NCBI GenBank assembly: GCA_011051925.1
Contig: DRKE01000202.1
Span: forward strand, 1-11,616
DNA: 11,616 nt
From: Deltaproteobacteria bacterium
GTDB lineage: Bacteria; Myxococcota_A; UBA9160; UBA4427
Reading direction: 5' to 3'
Below are positions 1 to 7,212 of this stretch, piece by piece. Each line of letters opens with the position of its first letter. Positions within the stretch are counted from its first letter, which is position 1. Under the pieces are notes generated by a model. The model was not told the DNA's origin and did no database searches. It saw only the letters and a list, made by a program, of their open reading frames with translations. The position numbers were made by a program, and so were the translations under genes.

Positions 1-710
1 AGGGGCCGTCGGAAGGCGTCCGCATCTTCAAGGACGACTCTGGGCCGACCGGGGCGTGCGAGGACCCGCCCGAGGAGGATGTGCGTGCCCCCTCCTTCGT
101 CCCGTCGCATGCAGATCAGGTTCTGTCGAAACATCGATTCCGGATCGCTTTGCAGCTCGTCGCAGACCCGCGCGAGGAGATGCTCGTCCGCGGGCTCGTA
201 AAGAAAATCGAAATCCGATGGAATCGCGCCCGGATGATTGTGAAAGCGCCAGAAGCCGTCGGCCTGCCTTTCGAGATGGAAGCCCCGATCGGCCTGGGCG
301 ATGTCCCCCTCGGCGAGGGGAATGGGATCGATCAGTGCGTCTCCGAGCCCCGCGTCCGCGATGTAGGTCTCTTCGAGCCGCACGGCGAGCACCAGATGAT
401 TCCCGATGGTCTTGTCGCCCTGCGAGGATCGCATCACCGCCCCGCTCATCCGCATGACATCGAAGCCGATCTCGCCGAGCGCCCAACCCAGCAGGCCGTT
501 CATCTCGTAGCACCAACCGCCCCGTCGGCGGAGGACCATCTTCTCGAAGATCCGCTCCATGTCCAGGTCGACGGGACGCCGCATCTGGACGTCCAGGTTC
601 TCATAGGAGATCGAGAGCACATGCCGACGATGGATCTCCCGCAGACACGCGAGATCGGGTGTCGCGGGACCGTGATATCCGATGCGCTCCAGGTATTCGC
701 CGAGTTTCAT
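1..710 (-). CDS. nat: Arylamine N-acetyltransferase (partial, C-terminus outside window)
   Basis: The first 236 residues of an arylamine N-acetyltransferase are encoded, starting at the ATG at 710-708 and still open at the left edge. The enzyme transfers an acetyl group from acetyl-CoA through a cysteine thioester to arylamines or arylhydrazines in the cytoplasm. The catalytic triad is visible: Cys67 in RGGWCYEMNGL, His105 in GNHLVLAV and Asp119 in IADAGLGD. The Cys-His spacing equals that of the Salmonella enzyme (C69, H107, D122). The early motif ISYENLDVQ is also typical of the family. Family members are about 270-280 residues, so roughly 40 residues are missing. An AGGCGAGG sequence lies just before the ATG and supports this start. 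It is transcribed away from the accessory region and appears to belong to the host backbone. Family assignment is confident; the physiological substrate is unknown. Confidence 0.93.
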   Translation of the reverse strand, partial: MKLGEYLERIGYHGPATPDLACLREIHRRHVLSISYENLDVQMRRPVDLDMERIFEKMVLRRRGGWCYEMNGLLGWALGEIGFDVMRMSGAVMRSSQGDKTIGNHLVLAVRLEETYIADAGLGDALIDPIPLAEGDIAQADRGFHLERQADGFWRFHNHPGAIPSDFDFLYEPADEHLLARVCDELQSDPESMFRQNLICMRRDEGGGTHILLGRVLARPGRPRVVLEDADAFRRP

Positions 711-730
711 GGACCTCGCCTTTCCGGCCG

Positions 731-736
731 ATCATA
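731..736 (-). promoter_or_regulatory. Possible -10 box for nat
   Basis: On the minus strand this reads TATGAT, five of six matches to the sigma-70 -10 consensus, 20 bases upstream of the nat ATG. Initiation about 7 bases downstream would give a leader of about 14 bases that still carries the ribosome binding site. I see no convincing -35 box at 16-18 bases, so this is tentative. Confidence 0.3.
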
Positions 737-852
737 GGCCAGCCGATGTCCGCAGCGCGGCTCGGAGCGGCATCCCCTCGAAGGCGGCCAGACGATGGTT
801 CTTCACGCGTGGCTCGAGCGTCGCGTGGACCGACCCGCGCCGTACGGGCATG

Positions 853-877
853 CCGGACCGGACCGGATCGGATCGGG
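853..877. repeat. Short tandem pentamer repeat
   Basis: Five consecutive 5-base units read CCGGA three times, then TCGGA and TCGGG. The repeat lies in non-coding DNA between nat and the IS relic. It looks like a small slippage-derived microsatellite and I assign no function. Confidence 0.6.
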
Positions 878-891
878 GAATTCCGTGATCG

Positions 892-1240
892 TGACGGTCC
901 CGATTGGGATTCCCCGCGAGACCAGGGATTCAGTTCGACACGAGTCCCTCTTCTCCTGTTGTTGCGTGTCGAGCAGCGTAGTGGGGTGCCCGCCGGTCCG
1001 GCTCTCGAAGATCGCGTCCAGCGTGGGCGGAGCCGACCGGGCGGTACGCCCAGCGCCTTACAGCCTTCGGCGATCTTGTTGCCGTCCTTGACCAGATCAA
1101 TGACCCGGTGGGGGAACCCGCGGGGTATCCCGTTCGTGCCATCTCGTCCTCCGATCGCGATGATGGCAGCGAGTTCCAGTGTCATCCAGATGTCAAAGCG
1201 GGGGCAGACCAGAGTTTTCGGGATTCCCGGGGCGGTTCAA
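892..1240 (-). mobile_element. Internally deleted IS3-family relic
   Basis: A remnant of about 350 bases is outlined by imperfect terminal inverted repeats. The minus strand from 1239 reads TGAACCGCCCCGGGAATCCC. The plus strand from 892 reads TGACGGTCCCGATTGGGATT, which aligns with a 3-base gap. Ends beginning TGAACCGCCCCGG are familiar for IS3-family elements. The start of an OrfA gene lies just inside the 1239 end. An intact element would be about 1.2 kb, so most of OrfB is gone. The tetramer ATCG occurs at 888-891 and again at 1241-1244, a possible target duplication but short enough to be chance. The 1239 end is much better supported than the 892 end. Confidence 0.5.
1030..1142 (-). pseudogene. 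Frameshifted 5' fragment of IS3-family transposase OrfA
   Basis: The ATG at 1142-1140, preceded by GGAGGACGAG, opens a frame beginning MARTGYPA. The next residues in that frame do not resemble a transposase. The neighbouring frame continues as FPHRVIDLVKDGNKIAEG and then CKALGV. Together the two frames match the N-terminal helix-turn-helix region of IS3-family OrfA, whose usual pattern is YPxEFRxRVxDLVxxGxxxAEVxxxLGV. Loss of one base around 1117-1118 (GAG to GG in the expected Glu codon) explains the break. Homology fades after about 1030 and neither a leucine zipper nor OrfB is recognisable. It is therefore a dead remnant, read from two frames rather than one. Confidence 0.65.
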
Positions 1241-1362
1241 ATCGCGCTATCTCGGCAGAGCCGGAGAGATTTCCGATTGGGTTGGGTGAACGAAACTCTT
1301 TGCGGGGCCATTATCGGCTCGACAAGGGGTGGCGCGCGGCGTGTGACTGTGGTGGTACTGCT

Positions 1363-1391
1363 GGGTCGGCACATCCCATTGGGGCCGACCC
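1363..1391 (-). terminator. Hairpin just downstream of the helicase gene (possible terminator)
   Basis: GGGTCGGC (1363-1370) pairs with GCCGACCC (1384-1391), giving an 8-bp GC-rich stem around a 13-base loop. The loop itself contains the smaller CCC/GGG pairing around CCCATTGGG. The stem begins 10 bases past the helicase stop codon. There is no T run on the minus strand, so if it ends transcription it is not a textbook intrinsic terminator. Confidence 0.35.
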
Positions 1392-1401
1392 CACTCTGCG
1401 C

Positions 1402-4224
1402 CTACATCCAGCCCGCCCCGATGATCCTCACGTGTTGCGGATGAAGCTGCGCGCTCGCGAGTTCCGCAAGCCGAATCTGCGCCTGCTGACGAGCCGATTC
1501 CAGAGCAGTCTTGCGATTGAGGTCTTGACGTGCAGGTTCTCCGTCTCCCGCAGCCTGCCTCAGCCAATCCGAGAACTCATCGGGATTGCGCTGAACTGGC
1601 GGGATACCATTGCTCGCGTCTGGGTGCGGAACCACGAAGACGTCCAGCTCCTCGCGCGTGACCCTGCCTTGGTCGTTCTGCCAGCGAAGCAGCATGGGGA
1701 ACGCCGCGGAGTACGGCAGCGAAGGGGAAACGCCGGTCAGTCCTCCGAACTCGTGAGAGCGGGCCGTCTCGATCATCTTCCGCATTAGCGGGTGTGTGAA
1801 GTCGAGCATCTCGGCAGATGCCGCACCCCTCGTGAACTTGCGTTCCGTGGCAACCCGGATTCTCGTTCGGGTCGATCCGATCTCGTCGGCGATCTTCTCG
1901 GGGAGTCGGATCTCCATGACTCGCCCATCGTGGGTCGAATCGAGAATCTCGACGCCGAGCTGCCCGAGCATAGCGAAAGCGAAGCTGTGAAGGTGGTCGC
2001 TGCCGACCGCGAGCTCCCCCGCCGTAGCATTTGGGTCGAAGCCCTGCGCGCGAGCTAGGATGCCATCCTGAAGAACCTTGGCATCGGCGGCCTTGCGCAA
2101 AGCATCATCAATACGGTCTTGGGGGCGATCGACCCGGCGGGTCAGTGCCCGTTCGATGATCTCTTCGAGGTCGGCGAGGGCGGCGATCTCTCCGACGATC
2201 TCATCGTGCAGCCGATCCGAGTACTCGCCGCTCACGGGCGCCATCTCGCGGACGATCGTGTCGAGCCGTTCGTACATCATCTCCACGATCTTGCCGTCCA
2301 CCGTCTGAGGCGCGTTGAGGTTAAGCACGATGACTCGATCGGCCTGACCGTAGCGGTACAATCGGCCTACGCGTTGTACGAGGCGCATCGGGTTCCACGG
2401 CAGGTCATAGTTCACCATGACGTGGCATTGATGATGGAGGTTGATGCCTTCACCGCCGGCCTCGGTCGAGATCAGGAAGTCGGCATCCGCTTCGAATGCG
2501 TCGATGGCTGAAAGCTTCTCATCGATGCTCTGGCTTCCGTTGATGATGGCCACCGTTCCCTCGCCATAGGCGTCTCTGAGTGCCTCGGCCAGGCGCTCCT
2601 GTGTGGCACGATACTCGGTGAAGATCAAAACTTTGCCAGTTCGGTTCTTCTCGAGCGCTTTGGGAAGCACCTCTTCGAGGAAACAGCTCAACTTGCGATC
2701 GGAGCGGTAGAGCGCGCGCGCTTTCGATACGAGCTCCCGGAGCAGATCGAACTCTTCCTCGAAAAAGGGCGATGTCGTGGCAGCTACGGCAGCTGCATGG
2801 CTCTCGTCACCTTCGCCGGCATATCGAGCATCGTCTTCCGCTGCCTCGTCGGGGTCGTACTCGAAGGCACCGGCGGTCTCCTGCGCAAGCAGCCTTGCCA
2901 GTCGGCCTTCGAGCGCGCGTAAGATGGCCGCGATGCTGGATGAAGCCAGCTTTCGATAGACGGTCATCACGAAGCCGATCGCCATGGTCTGCCGGCCGCC
3001 CGCGTCCGCAGCCGAGTAGCCGGCTCGGACGTAGCGTTGCAGCGCTCGGTCGAAGGCGATCTCTTCCTCAGACACATCGAGTTCCACCGCGAGGGTGGTT
3101 TTGCCGTGGAAGATGAAGTTGCCCTGCGCGTCGGTCACGTCGATCTTCCGGTTGCGGTAGACCATCTCGCTAAGGATCTCGGGCTCGATATCGATCCTCG
3201 TGAGGGCGTCCGCCAGTTCGGGCCGTAGAATCTCGAGTAGTGCCGTGAACTGATCGTTTCGCCCCTGGTGCGGGGTGCCAGTGAGAAGGATGATGCTGTC
3301 GGTCGAGGCGCGCAGAGCCGCCGCGAGCTTGAATCGTTCTGAGCTGTCGAGCTTCTGGCCCCACTGACGCCGGGTGAGACGGTGCGCCTCGTCGAACACG
3401 ATCAGATCCCAGGTCGTGCCGCTGGCTCGAAGCTTCTCGAGATGGACTTCGCTCTTGAGCCGGTCCATCGACGCGATGACGAAGTCATGAAGGCGCCATC
3501 GCGAGGGTTCGTGTACCTCGAAGTCTCGCCCGTAGATTTCGAAGTCATCCATCTTGAACTTGTTCGTGAGTTCATCTTGCCATTGACGTGTCACTCCGGC
3601 GGGGGTGATGAGGAGAGCGCGCCGGCATTGGCCCCGTTGCCGAAGCGCTGAGATCAGCATGCCGGTCTCGATGGTCTTGCCCAGCCCGACGTCGTCTGCG
3701 ATCAGCCAGTTCAGGTTGCCGCTCGCGAGGATGTGGTGGACGAGATGGATCTGGTGGGGGAGGGGGTCGATATCGAGGTGCGATAGCGCGCCGGTGTTGG
3801 CGTTCCAGCGTTCGAGCGCGTACGCGAGCGTCTTCAGCCTAAATCGCTCAGCGTGCCCAGGTTGGCCTACCATACCCTTCAGAAAGCGCTCGTGCACACC
3901 ACGAATACGCTTGAGGTTTTCAAACGGGATCCATCGCAGGGAGCAGTCTTCATCCAGTTGAACGAGCACCTGATCCCGCCCGCCCATCGTCCGGATCAAT
4001 ACCACTTCGCCCGTTCCCAGGCTCTTGCGGGTTCGCGAACGAGGCACGTCTTGGACCTGCCAGCCCGCTTGGAATCCGGAGCCCAATGCGTGAGCTGGCA
4101 CGGCTTCCTGACGCCCTTGCCTGATCCATCTGACGAGCACGACGGGGTTCTCGTCGCGAGGTGTCGGCTCGGAGGGGATGACCATGCCGACATCGGTATC
4201 TCCCCGCTCCAAGTGGCGAACCAT
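1402..4224 (-). CDS. SNF2-family helicase/ATPase, RapA/DrmD-like
   Basis: This 940-residue protein is a predicted SNF2-type DNA translocase. Residues 1-110 form a small-barrel-like N-terminal region resembling the RapA N-terminus. The ATPase core is complete: motif I DDVGLGKTIETG (177-188), DEAH box at 278-281, motif III LLTGTPHQ (313-320), motif IV IFTEYRAT (534-541), motif V STEAGGEGINL (586-596) and motif VI around QRVGRLYRYGQ (617-627). An acidic insert lies at about 455-480 between the two lobes. The C-terminal 300 residues carry RapA-like features, including a HPLM motif near 811. Such ATPases occur as RapA, as DISARM DrmD and in several other defence cassettes. None of the other DISARM genes is present here. 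I chose the ATG at 4224-4222, 59 bases past the upstream stop. A GTG at 4368 would add 48 low-complexity residues overlapping the upstream gene. Neither start has a strong ribosome binding site, so translational coupling is plausible. Family is secure; function is inferred. Confidence 0.9.
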   Translation of the reverse strand: MVRHLERGDTDVGMVIPSEPTPRDENPVVLVRWIRQGRQEAVPAHALGSGFQAGWQVQDVPRSRTRKSLGTGEVVLIRTMGGRDQVLVQLDEDCSLRWIPFENLKRIRGVHERFLKGMVGQPGHAERFRLKTLAYALERWNANTGALSHLDIDPLPHQIHLVHHILASGNLNWLIADDVGLGKTIETGMLISALRQRGQCRRALLITPAGVTRQWQDELTNKFKMDDFEIYGRDFEVHEPSRWRLHDFVIASMDRLKSEVHLEKLRASGTTWDLIVFDEAHRLTRRQWGQKLDSSERFKLAAALRASTDSIILLTGTPHQGRNDQFTALLEILRPELADALTRIDIEPEILSEMVYRNRKIDVTDAQGNFIFHGKTTLAVELDVSEEEIAFDRALQRYVRAGYSAADAGGRQTMAIGFVMTVYRKLASSSIAAILRALEGRLARLLAQETAGAFEYDPDEAAEDDARYAGEGDESHAAAVAATTSPFFEEEFDLLRELVSKARALYRSDRKLSCFLEEVLPKALEKNRTGKVLIFTEYRATQERLAEALRDAYGEGTVAIINGSQSIDEKLSAIDAFEADADFLISTEAGGEGINLHHQCHVMVNYDLPWNPMRLVQRVGRLYRYGQADRVIVLNLNAPQTVDGKIVEMMYERLDTIVREMAPVSGEYSDRLHDEIVGEIAALADLEEIIERALTRRVDRPQDRIDDALRKAADAKVLQDGILARAQGFDPNATAGELAVGSDHLHSFAFAMLGQLGVEILDSTHDGRVMEIRLPEKIADEIGSTRTRIRVATERKFTRGAASAEMLDFTHPLMRKMIETARSHEFGGLTGVSPSLPYSAAFPMLLRWQNDQGRVTREELDVFVVPHPDASNGIPPVQRNPDEFSDWLRQAAGDGEPARQDLNRKTALESARQQAQIRLAELASAQLHPQHVRIIGAGWM

Positions 4225-4283
4225 GCAACCGACTATGGGTAGGCGGTCGTGATGGAGGAGATTCGGCCCTGTACGCGATGTGG

Positions 4284-5669
4284 TCAGACTGGAACCTCCT
4301 CGGCCTCTTCTACCACTTCGAGGGGCAATCGTGTATGCAACGCGTGAAGATTGATGCGGTCGAGCCACGAAGCTTTCGCGTCCCCAAGGTCACAGTCGGT
4401 GGTCGAGCGGCAATACTCGAGCACGTACTCGCGGAAGTTGTCGGGAATGTGAAATGCGCCCGGTCGGCCAGCCTGCTGGCGTGCAAAACCGTCGAGCCAA
4501 TCATCTCTCAGCCCGTCGAGAGTGTGGGCCATCTCTTCTGCGTCGAGATCGATTCCCAGGGAACGCGCAATGAACACGCACTCCACCCACGTGGGGTCGC
4601 CTGTGAACCATCGCTTCGGGGCGGCTCGGAGTTTGGCGCCGTCCCCGATATGACCCCTACGCGAAGCCCACTGTTGACGAAGTCGCCAAGCCGCGCGGAG
4701 CTCCGCCGAGGTAACGCCCTCCTCGAGGAGCGCATTGAGGATTGCAAGGCGCCTACCGGGCCGCTTGAGGGGGACGATCAGCTCTTCGAGAAGTGCGAAC
4801 TCGCCGGGTTCGTGCCAGTCGTGCTTTCGGGCGAGCTCACGGGCTAGCTGGGCATTCCTCTCCCGGGCGGTGATCGAGCGTGTTCGAATCTCGACGAAGG
4901 AGGCCGATGCGTCGGGATCGAACTCGTCGAGAGCTTCGAAATCTAGGAGGTCATCGAAGTCGAGCGCGGCTTCGTCGGGAGGCTCGTCGCTCGATCTGAT
5001 CGTGCTTGGTTCGGAGTCAAGGGCCGGGGCCGACGCGTCTTCGCCGGTGAATTCCATTTCTCGCTCGGCAGCGCCGACGCCGAGCTCGGGGATATCGGAC
5101 GTGGGGGTCTTGTCCTCGAATTTGTCCAAGAACTCGTCGAGATCGGTATCCAATGGCGCGTGACCGGCGTCAGCGGAATCGCCGTTCGCACGACGGTCAG
5201 TATCCTCAGCCTCGTCGTCCGATTCGGCGGCCCGCGGCACGCCGATTGCGCGTGATGGCGACCGGGTGACATCCGTCCTCGCGAAGACAGGAGCAGCATC
5301 GCGATCCCGAACGAGGGTACGCGGCGGCTCACTCTGCTGCCGAGGGAGTTCGCTGATGTCGTCTAGTGCCCAGCACGAGTCGAGGTCGGATTCGGAGGCT
5401 GGGCAAATCGGGGCGCTGGCAGGCTCAGCTGGTGCTGCGGGATCCTTCGCACCAAGCGCATCGAGCACTGGCGGGCCGGGAAGGAGTTCGAGATCGTCTC
5501 CGCTCCAGTTTCGATCCAGGTCTGATTCCGTCGCGCTCCCCTCGCTCGAACATATCGGTACGGCATCGGCCGTCTCAGGCCGACTCTGCCCGGTACGGTC
5601 TTGCCCGCCGCTTGCCATCAGCGTCAGCGCCGTCCAAGTCTGATTGATGTCGTCTAGCGCGGGAGGCAT
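4284..5669 (-). CDS. Acidic repeat protein of unknown function, partner of SNF2 helicase
   Basis: I do not recognise this 461-residue protein. The N-terminal half (about 1-255) is rich in Asp, Glu, Ser, Pro and Ala and is probably disordered. A short motif recurs in it: DDINQTW (6-12), SDLDRNWSGDDLELLP (49-64) and SDLDSCWALDDISELP (94-109). Weaker relatives are TDLDEFLDKF (175-184) and DFDDLLDFEALDEFD (237-251). The second and third copies are each preceded by a PIC tripeptide. The C-terminal half (about 260-461) is richer in Arg, Trp and Leu, looks alpha-helical and should fold. The gene lies immediately upstream of the helicase on the same strand, so the two are probably co-transcribed and may act together. 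The ATG at 5669 is preferred because the first repeat copy begins at residue 6, although no clear ribosome binding site precedes it. The repeats suggest docking to a partner; that is inference. Confidence 0.8.
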   Translation of the reverse strand: MPPALDDINQTWTALTLMASGGQDRTGQSRPETADAVPICSSEGSATESDLDRNWSGDDLELLPGPPVLDALGAKDPAAPAEPASAPICPASESDLDSCWALDDISELPRQQSEPPRTLVRDRDAAPVFARTDVTRSPSRAIGVPRAAESDDEAEDTDRRANGDSADAGHAPLDTDLDEFLDKFEDKTPTSDIPELGVGAAEREMEFTGEDASAPALDSEPSTIRSSDEPPDEAALDFDDLLDFEALDEFDPDASASFVEIRTRSITARERNAQLARELARKHDWHEPGEFALLEELIVPLKRPGRRLAILNALLEEGVTSAELRAAWRLRQQWASRRGHIGDGAKLRAAPKRWFTGDPTWVECVFIARSLGIDLDAEEMAHTLDGLRDDWLDGFARQQAGRPGAFHIPDNFREYVLEYCRSTTDCDLGDAKASWLDRINLHALHTRLPLEVVEEAEEVPV

Positions 5670-6009
5670 GGTCGAACGAGAGGGTCGGTTCTGGAGGTTT
5701 TCTGGTCAGCTTGAATGGTTCTCGAAGGGGTGAGGATAGCGTTTTGGGCAGTTCCAGTGAGAGAGCGTGTCATCGCCCTCCAATCATCGGCAGCGGATCA
5801 ATACTACCGGCGCCACGCGGGCTTGCGTAACCGATCTCTGGGTAGCAGATCAATTTCTTTGGGCGACTAATCGCGTCGTTGTCTCATCACGTCGACCCCG
5901 GAAGGGACCCCGGCGGGGCATGGTTGTCGGATCGCCACATATCGGCGGTGCCGAAAACGCCGCATGCTGTTTCCGCCACCGCTGATGACGTCGATTCAGC
6001 GGTAGCCCT
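5670..6009. other. Intergenic region, no gene recognised
   Basis: This 340-base stretch separates the divergent acidic-protein gene (minus) and the IS element (plus). It should contain the promoter of the helicase unit, but I could not identify a convincing pair of boxes. A 72-codon open frame at 5767-5985 (plus) has no ribosome binding site and no recognisable similarity, so I do not call it a gene. Several stretches are GC-rich with CGGxGG runs but show no clear repeat or hairpin. Confidence 0.5.
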
Positions 6010-6036
6010 TGACATGCCCCGAAGAACCTGATCCAC
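6010..6036 (+). repeat. Left terminal inverted repeat of IS407-group element
   Basis: The sequence begins TGACATGCCCCGAAG and ends CTGATCCAC. It matches the right end at about 20 of 27 positions with one gap, including perfect TGAC, TGCC, GAA and TGATCCAC blocks. These are the expected transposase binding ends. Confidence 0.85.
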
Positions 6037-6087
6037 GATTCATGTTAGATTTCGGCTGACCTCAACCTCTGAAGAGGAGAGATCAGG

Positions 6088-6675
6088 ATGAAGAAATCGA
6101 AGTTCACCGAACAGCAGATCGCCTTCGCCCTACGCCAGGCCGAGACGGGAACGAAGGTCAAGGAGATCGTGCGCAAGCTGGGGATCACGGAGCAGACCTT
6201 CTACCGCTGGAAGCGAAAGTATGGCGGGCTCGGGCCATCTGAGCTTCGCAAGCTTCGGCAGCTCGAGGAAGAGAACCGCAAGCTGAAGGCGATGGTGGCT
6301 GACTTGTCTCTCGACAAGGCGATGTTGCAGGAAGTCATCGAAAAAAACTTTGAAGGTCGCTCAGAAGCGCTCCTTCGTGCCCTTCCTGCAAGAGCGGTTC
6401 CAGGTCAGCGAGCGGCGGGCCTGCAGAACGCTGCCACTCGCTCGTTCGAGTTGTCGATATCAGTCAACGAAGAAGGATCCAGTCGTTCTTCGCCAGCGGA
6501 TTCGAGAGCTCGCGGAAGCACGCGTGCGGTACGGATATCGCCGGATTCACATCCTGCTAAAGCGAGAAGGGTTCAAGGTGAGCAAGCACCGAGTGCATCG
6601 CCTGTACCGCGAAGAGGGGCTGAGCCTGCGCCGCAAGCGTCCTCGACGCCATGTTTCTGCGGCTCGGCGAGCTGA
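6088..6675 (+). CDS. IS407-group transposase OrfA with displaced stop
   Basis: OrfA is the DNA-binding subunit of the IS3-family transposase. The ATG at 6088 follows GAGGAGAGATCAGG, a good ribosome binding site. Residues 1-50 (opening MKKSKFTEQQIAFALRQAET) form the helix-turn-helix domain, with KEIVRKLGITEQTFYRWK as the recognition segment. Residues 53-85 form a leucine-zipper-like coiled coil (RKLRQLEEENRKLKAMV). Relatives end near residue 88 with a sequence like EVIEKKL followed by a stop. Here seven A residues at 6341-6347 instead give EVIEKNF, the expected TGA is out of frame, and the frame runs on for over 100 residues of non-homologous sequence. Only the first 86 or so residues are likely genuine. 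The rest overlaps orfB in another frame. Confidence 0.85.
   Translation: MKKSKFTEQQIAFALRQAETGTKVKEIVRKLGITEQTFYRWKRKYGGLGPSELRKLRQLEEENRKLKAMVADLSLDKAMLQEVIEKNFEGRSEALLRALPARAVPGQRAAGLQNAATRSFELSISVNEEGSSRSSPADSRARGSTRAVRISPDSHPAKARRVQGEQAPSASPVPRRGAEPAPQASSTPCFCGSAS
6341..6347 (+). other. Slippery A7 tract at orfA/orfB junction, one base short
   Basis: Seven consecutive A residues precede CTTTGAAGG. With eight A, orfA would end KKL-stop at the TGA at 6351-6353, and orfB would lie in the -1 frame, the normal IS3 arrangement for programmed -1 frameshifting on an A tract. With seven A, orfB lies in the +1 frame relative to orfA. The site is therefore either mutated, rescued by polymerase slippage on the A run, or affected by a homopolymer sequencing error. 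Confidence 0.7.
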
Positions 6676-7204
6676 GCGACCTGAACCGACCGAACGCAAC
6701 CAGAGCTGGTCGATGGACTTTGTCTCGGATGCGCTCTTTGATGGTCGGAGATTTCGTGCCTTGACGTTGGTCGACAATTTTAGTCGGGAGTGCCTCGCGA
6801 TTCGCGTCGACCAGAAGCTTCACGGTTCGGACGTCGCGGAGGTTCTGGATGAAATCGCCGAGAGCAAAGGGAAGCCCGAACGGATCTTCCTGGACAACGG
6901 CCCCGAGTTCATCTCGAAGGCCTTGGATCTCTGGGCCTATCAATCTGGCGTCACGCTCGATTTTTCTCGACCAGGAAAACCGACTGACAACGCGTACATC
7001 GAGTCGTTCAATGGGAGCTTGCGAGATGAGTGCTTGAACGTGAACTGGTTCTTGTCTATCGATGATGCACGAACCAAGATCGAGTCTTGGCGAGTGGAAT
7101 ACAACGAGTTCCGCCCACACAGCTCCTTGGGTGGTCAATCCCCGAGTCCGCTTCGCGAACTCGGGGAATGGCAACCCAGGAAATCACGGAAGGCCAAGAA
7201 CTAA
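6350..7204 (+). CDS. IS407-group transposase OrfB (DDE catalytic subunit)
   Basis: OrfB (284 residues from the TTG at 6350) is the catalytic part of the transposase with an rve-type integrase core. The triad is intact: Asp123 in WSMDFVSD, Asp182 in FLDNGPEF and Glu218 in AYIESFNGS, giving the characteristic D(35)E spacing. The N-terminal 45 residues include ERRACRTLPLARSSCRYQS, typical of the IS407 group. The following HTH_21-like segment includes RVRYGYRRIHILLKREGF. The C-terminal RPHSSLGGQSP motif is also standard. The frame is uninterrupted to the TAA at 7202-7204. In most relatives OrfB is made as a frameshifted fusion to OrfA rather than from its own start. Catalytic capacity looks preserved, but expression of the fusion is doubtful because of the A-tract register. 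Confidence 0.92.
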   Translation: MKVAQKRSFVPFLQERFQVSERRACRTLPLARSSCRYQSTKKDPVVLRQRIRELAEARVRYGYRRIHILLKREGFKVSKHRVHRLYREEGLSLRRKRPRRHVSAARRAERPEPTERNQSWSMDFVSDALFDGRRFRALTLVDNFSRECLAIRVDQKLHGSDVAEVLDEIAESKGKPERIFLDNGPEFISKALDLWAYQSGVTLDFSRPGKPTDNAYIESFNGSLRDECLNVNWFLSIDDARTKIESWRVEYNEFRPHSSLGGQSPSPLRELGEWQPRKSRKAKN

Positions 7205-7212
7205 CGTTCTCA

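Noticed and set aside
1028..1244. Short matches to the tRNA-Thr 3' region (GGAGCCGAC near 1029 and GTTCAAATCG at 1235-1244), considered as an island attachment repeat.
   Set aside because: Each is only 9-10 bases, they are not adjacent to each other in the tRNA order, and the second is in inverted orientation. They are compatible with chance.
659..1444. Long open frame of 261 codons on the plus strand between nat and the helicase gene.
   Set aside because: It overlaps the nat 5' end and the IS relic, has no ribosome binding site, and is Arg/Ser/Pro-rich as expected from high GC. The minus-strand OrfA fragment explains part of the region better.
1402..4224. Complete DISARM system.
   Set aside because: Only a DrmD-like helicase is present; no methylase, DrmA, DrmB or DrmC is encoded in the window.
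5767..5985. 72-codon plus-strand frame upstream of the IS element.
   Set aside because: No ribosome binding site, no recognisable motif, and composition not distinct from non-coding neighbours.
6557..7174. 205-codon minus-strand frame inside the IS element.
   Set aside because: It is antisense to the DDE transposase, whose catalytic triad is intact.
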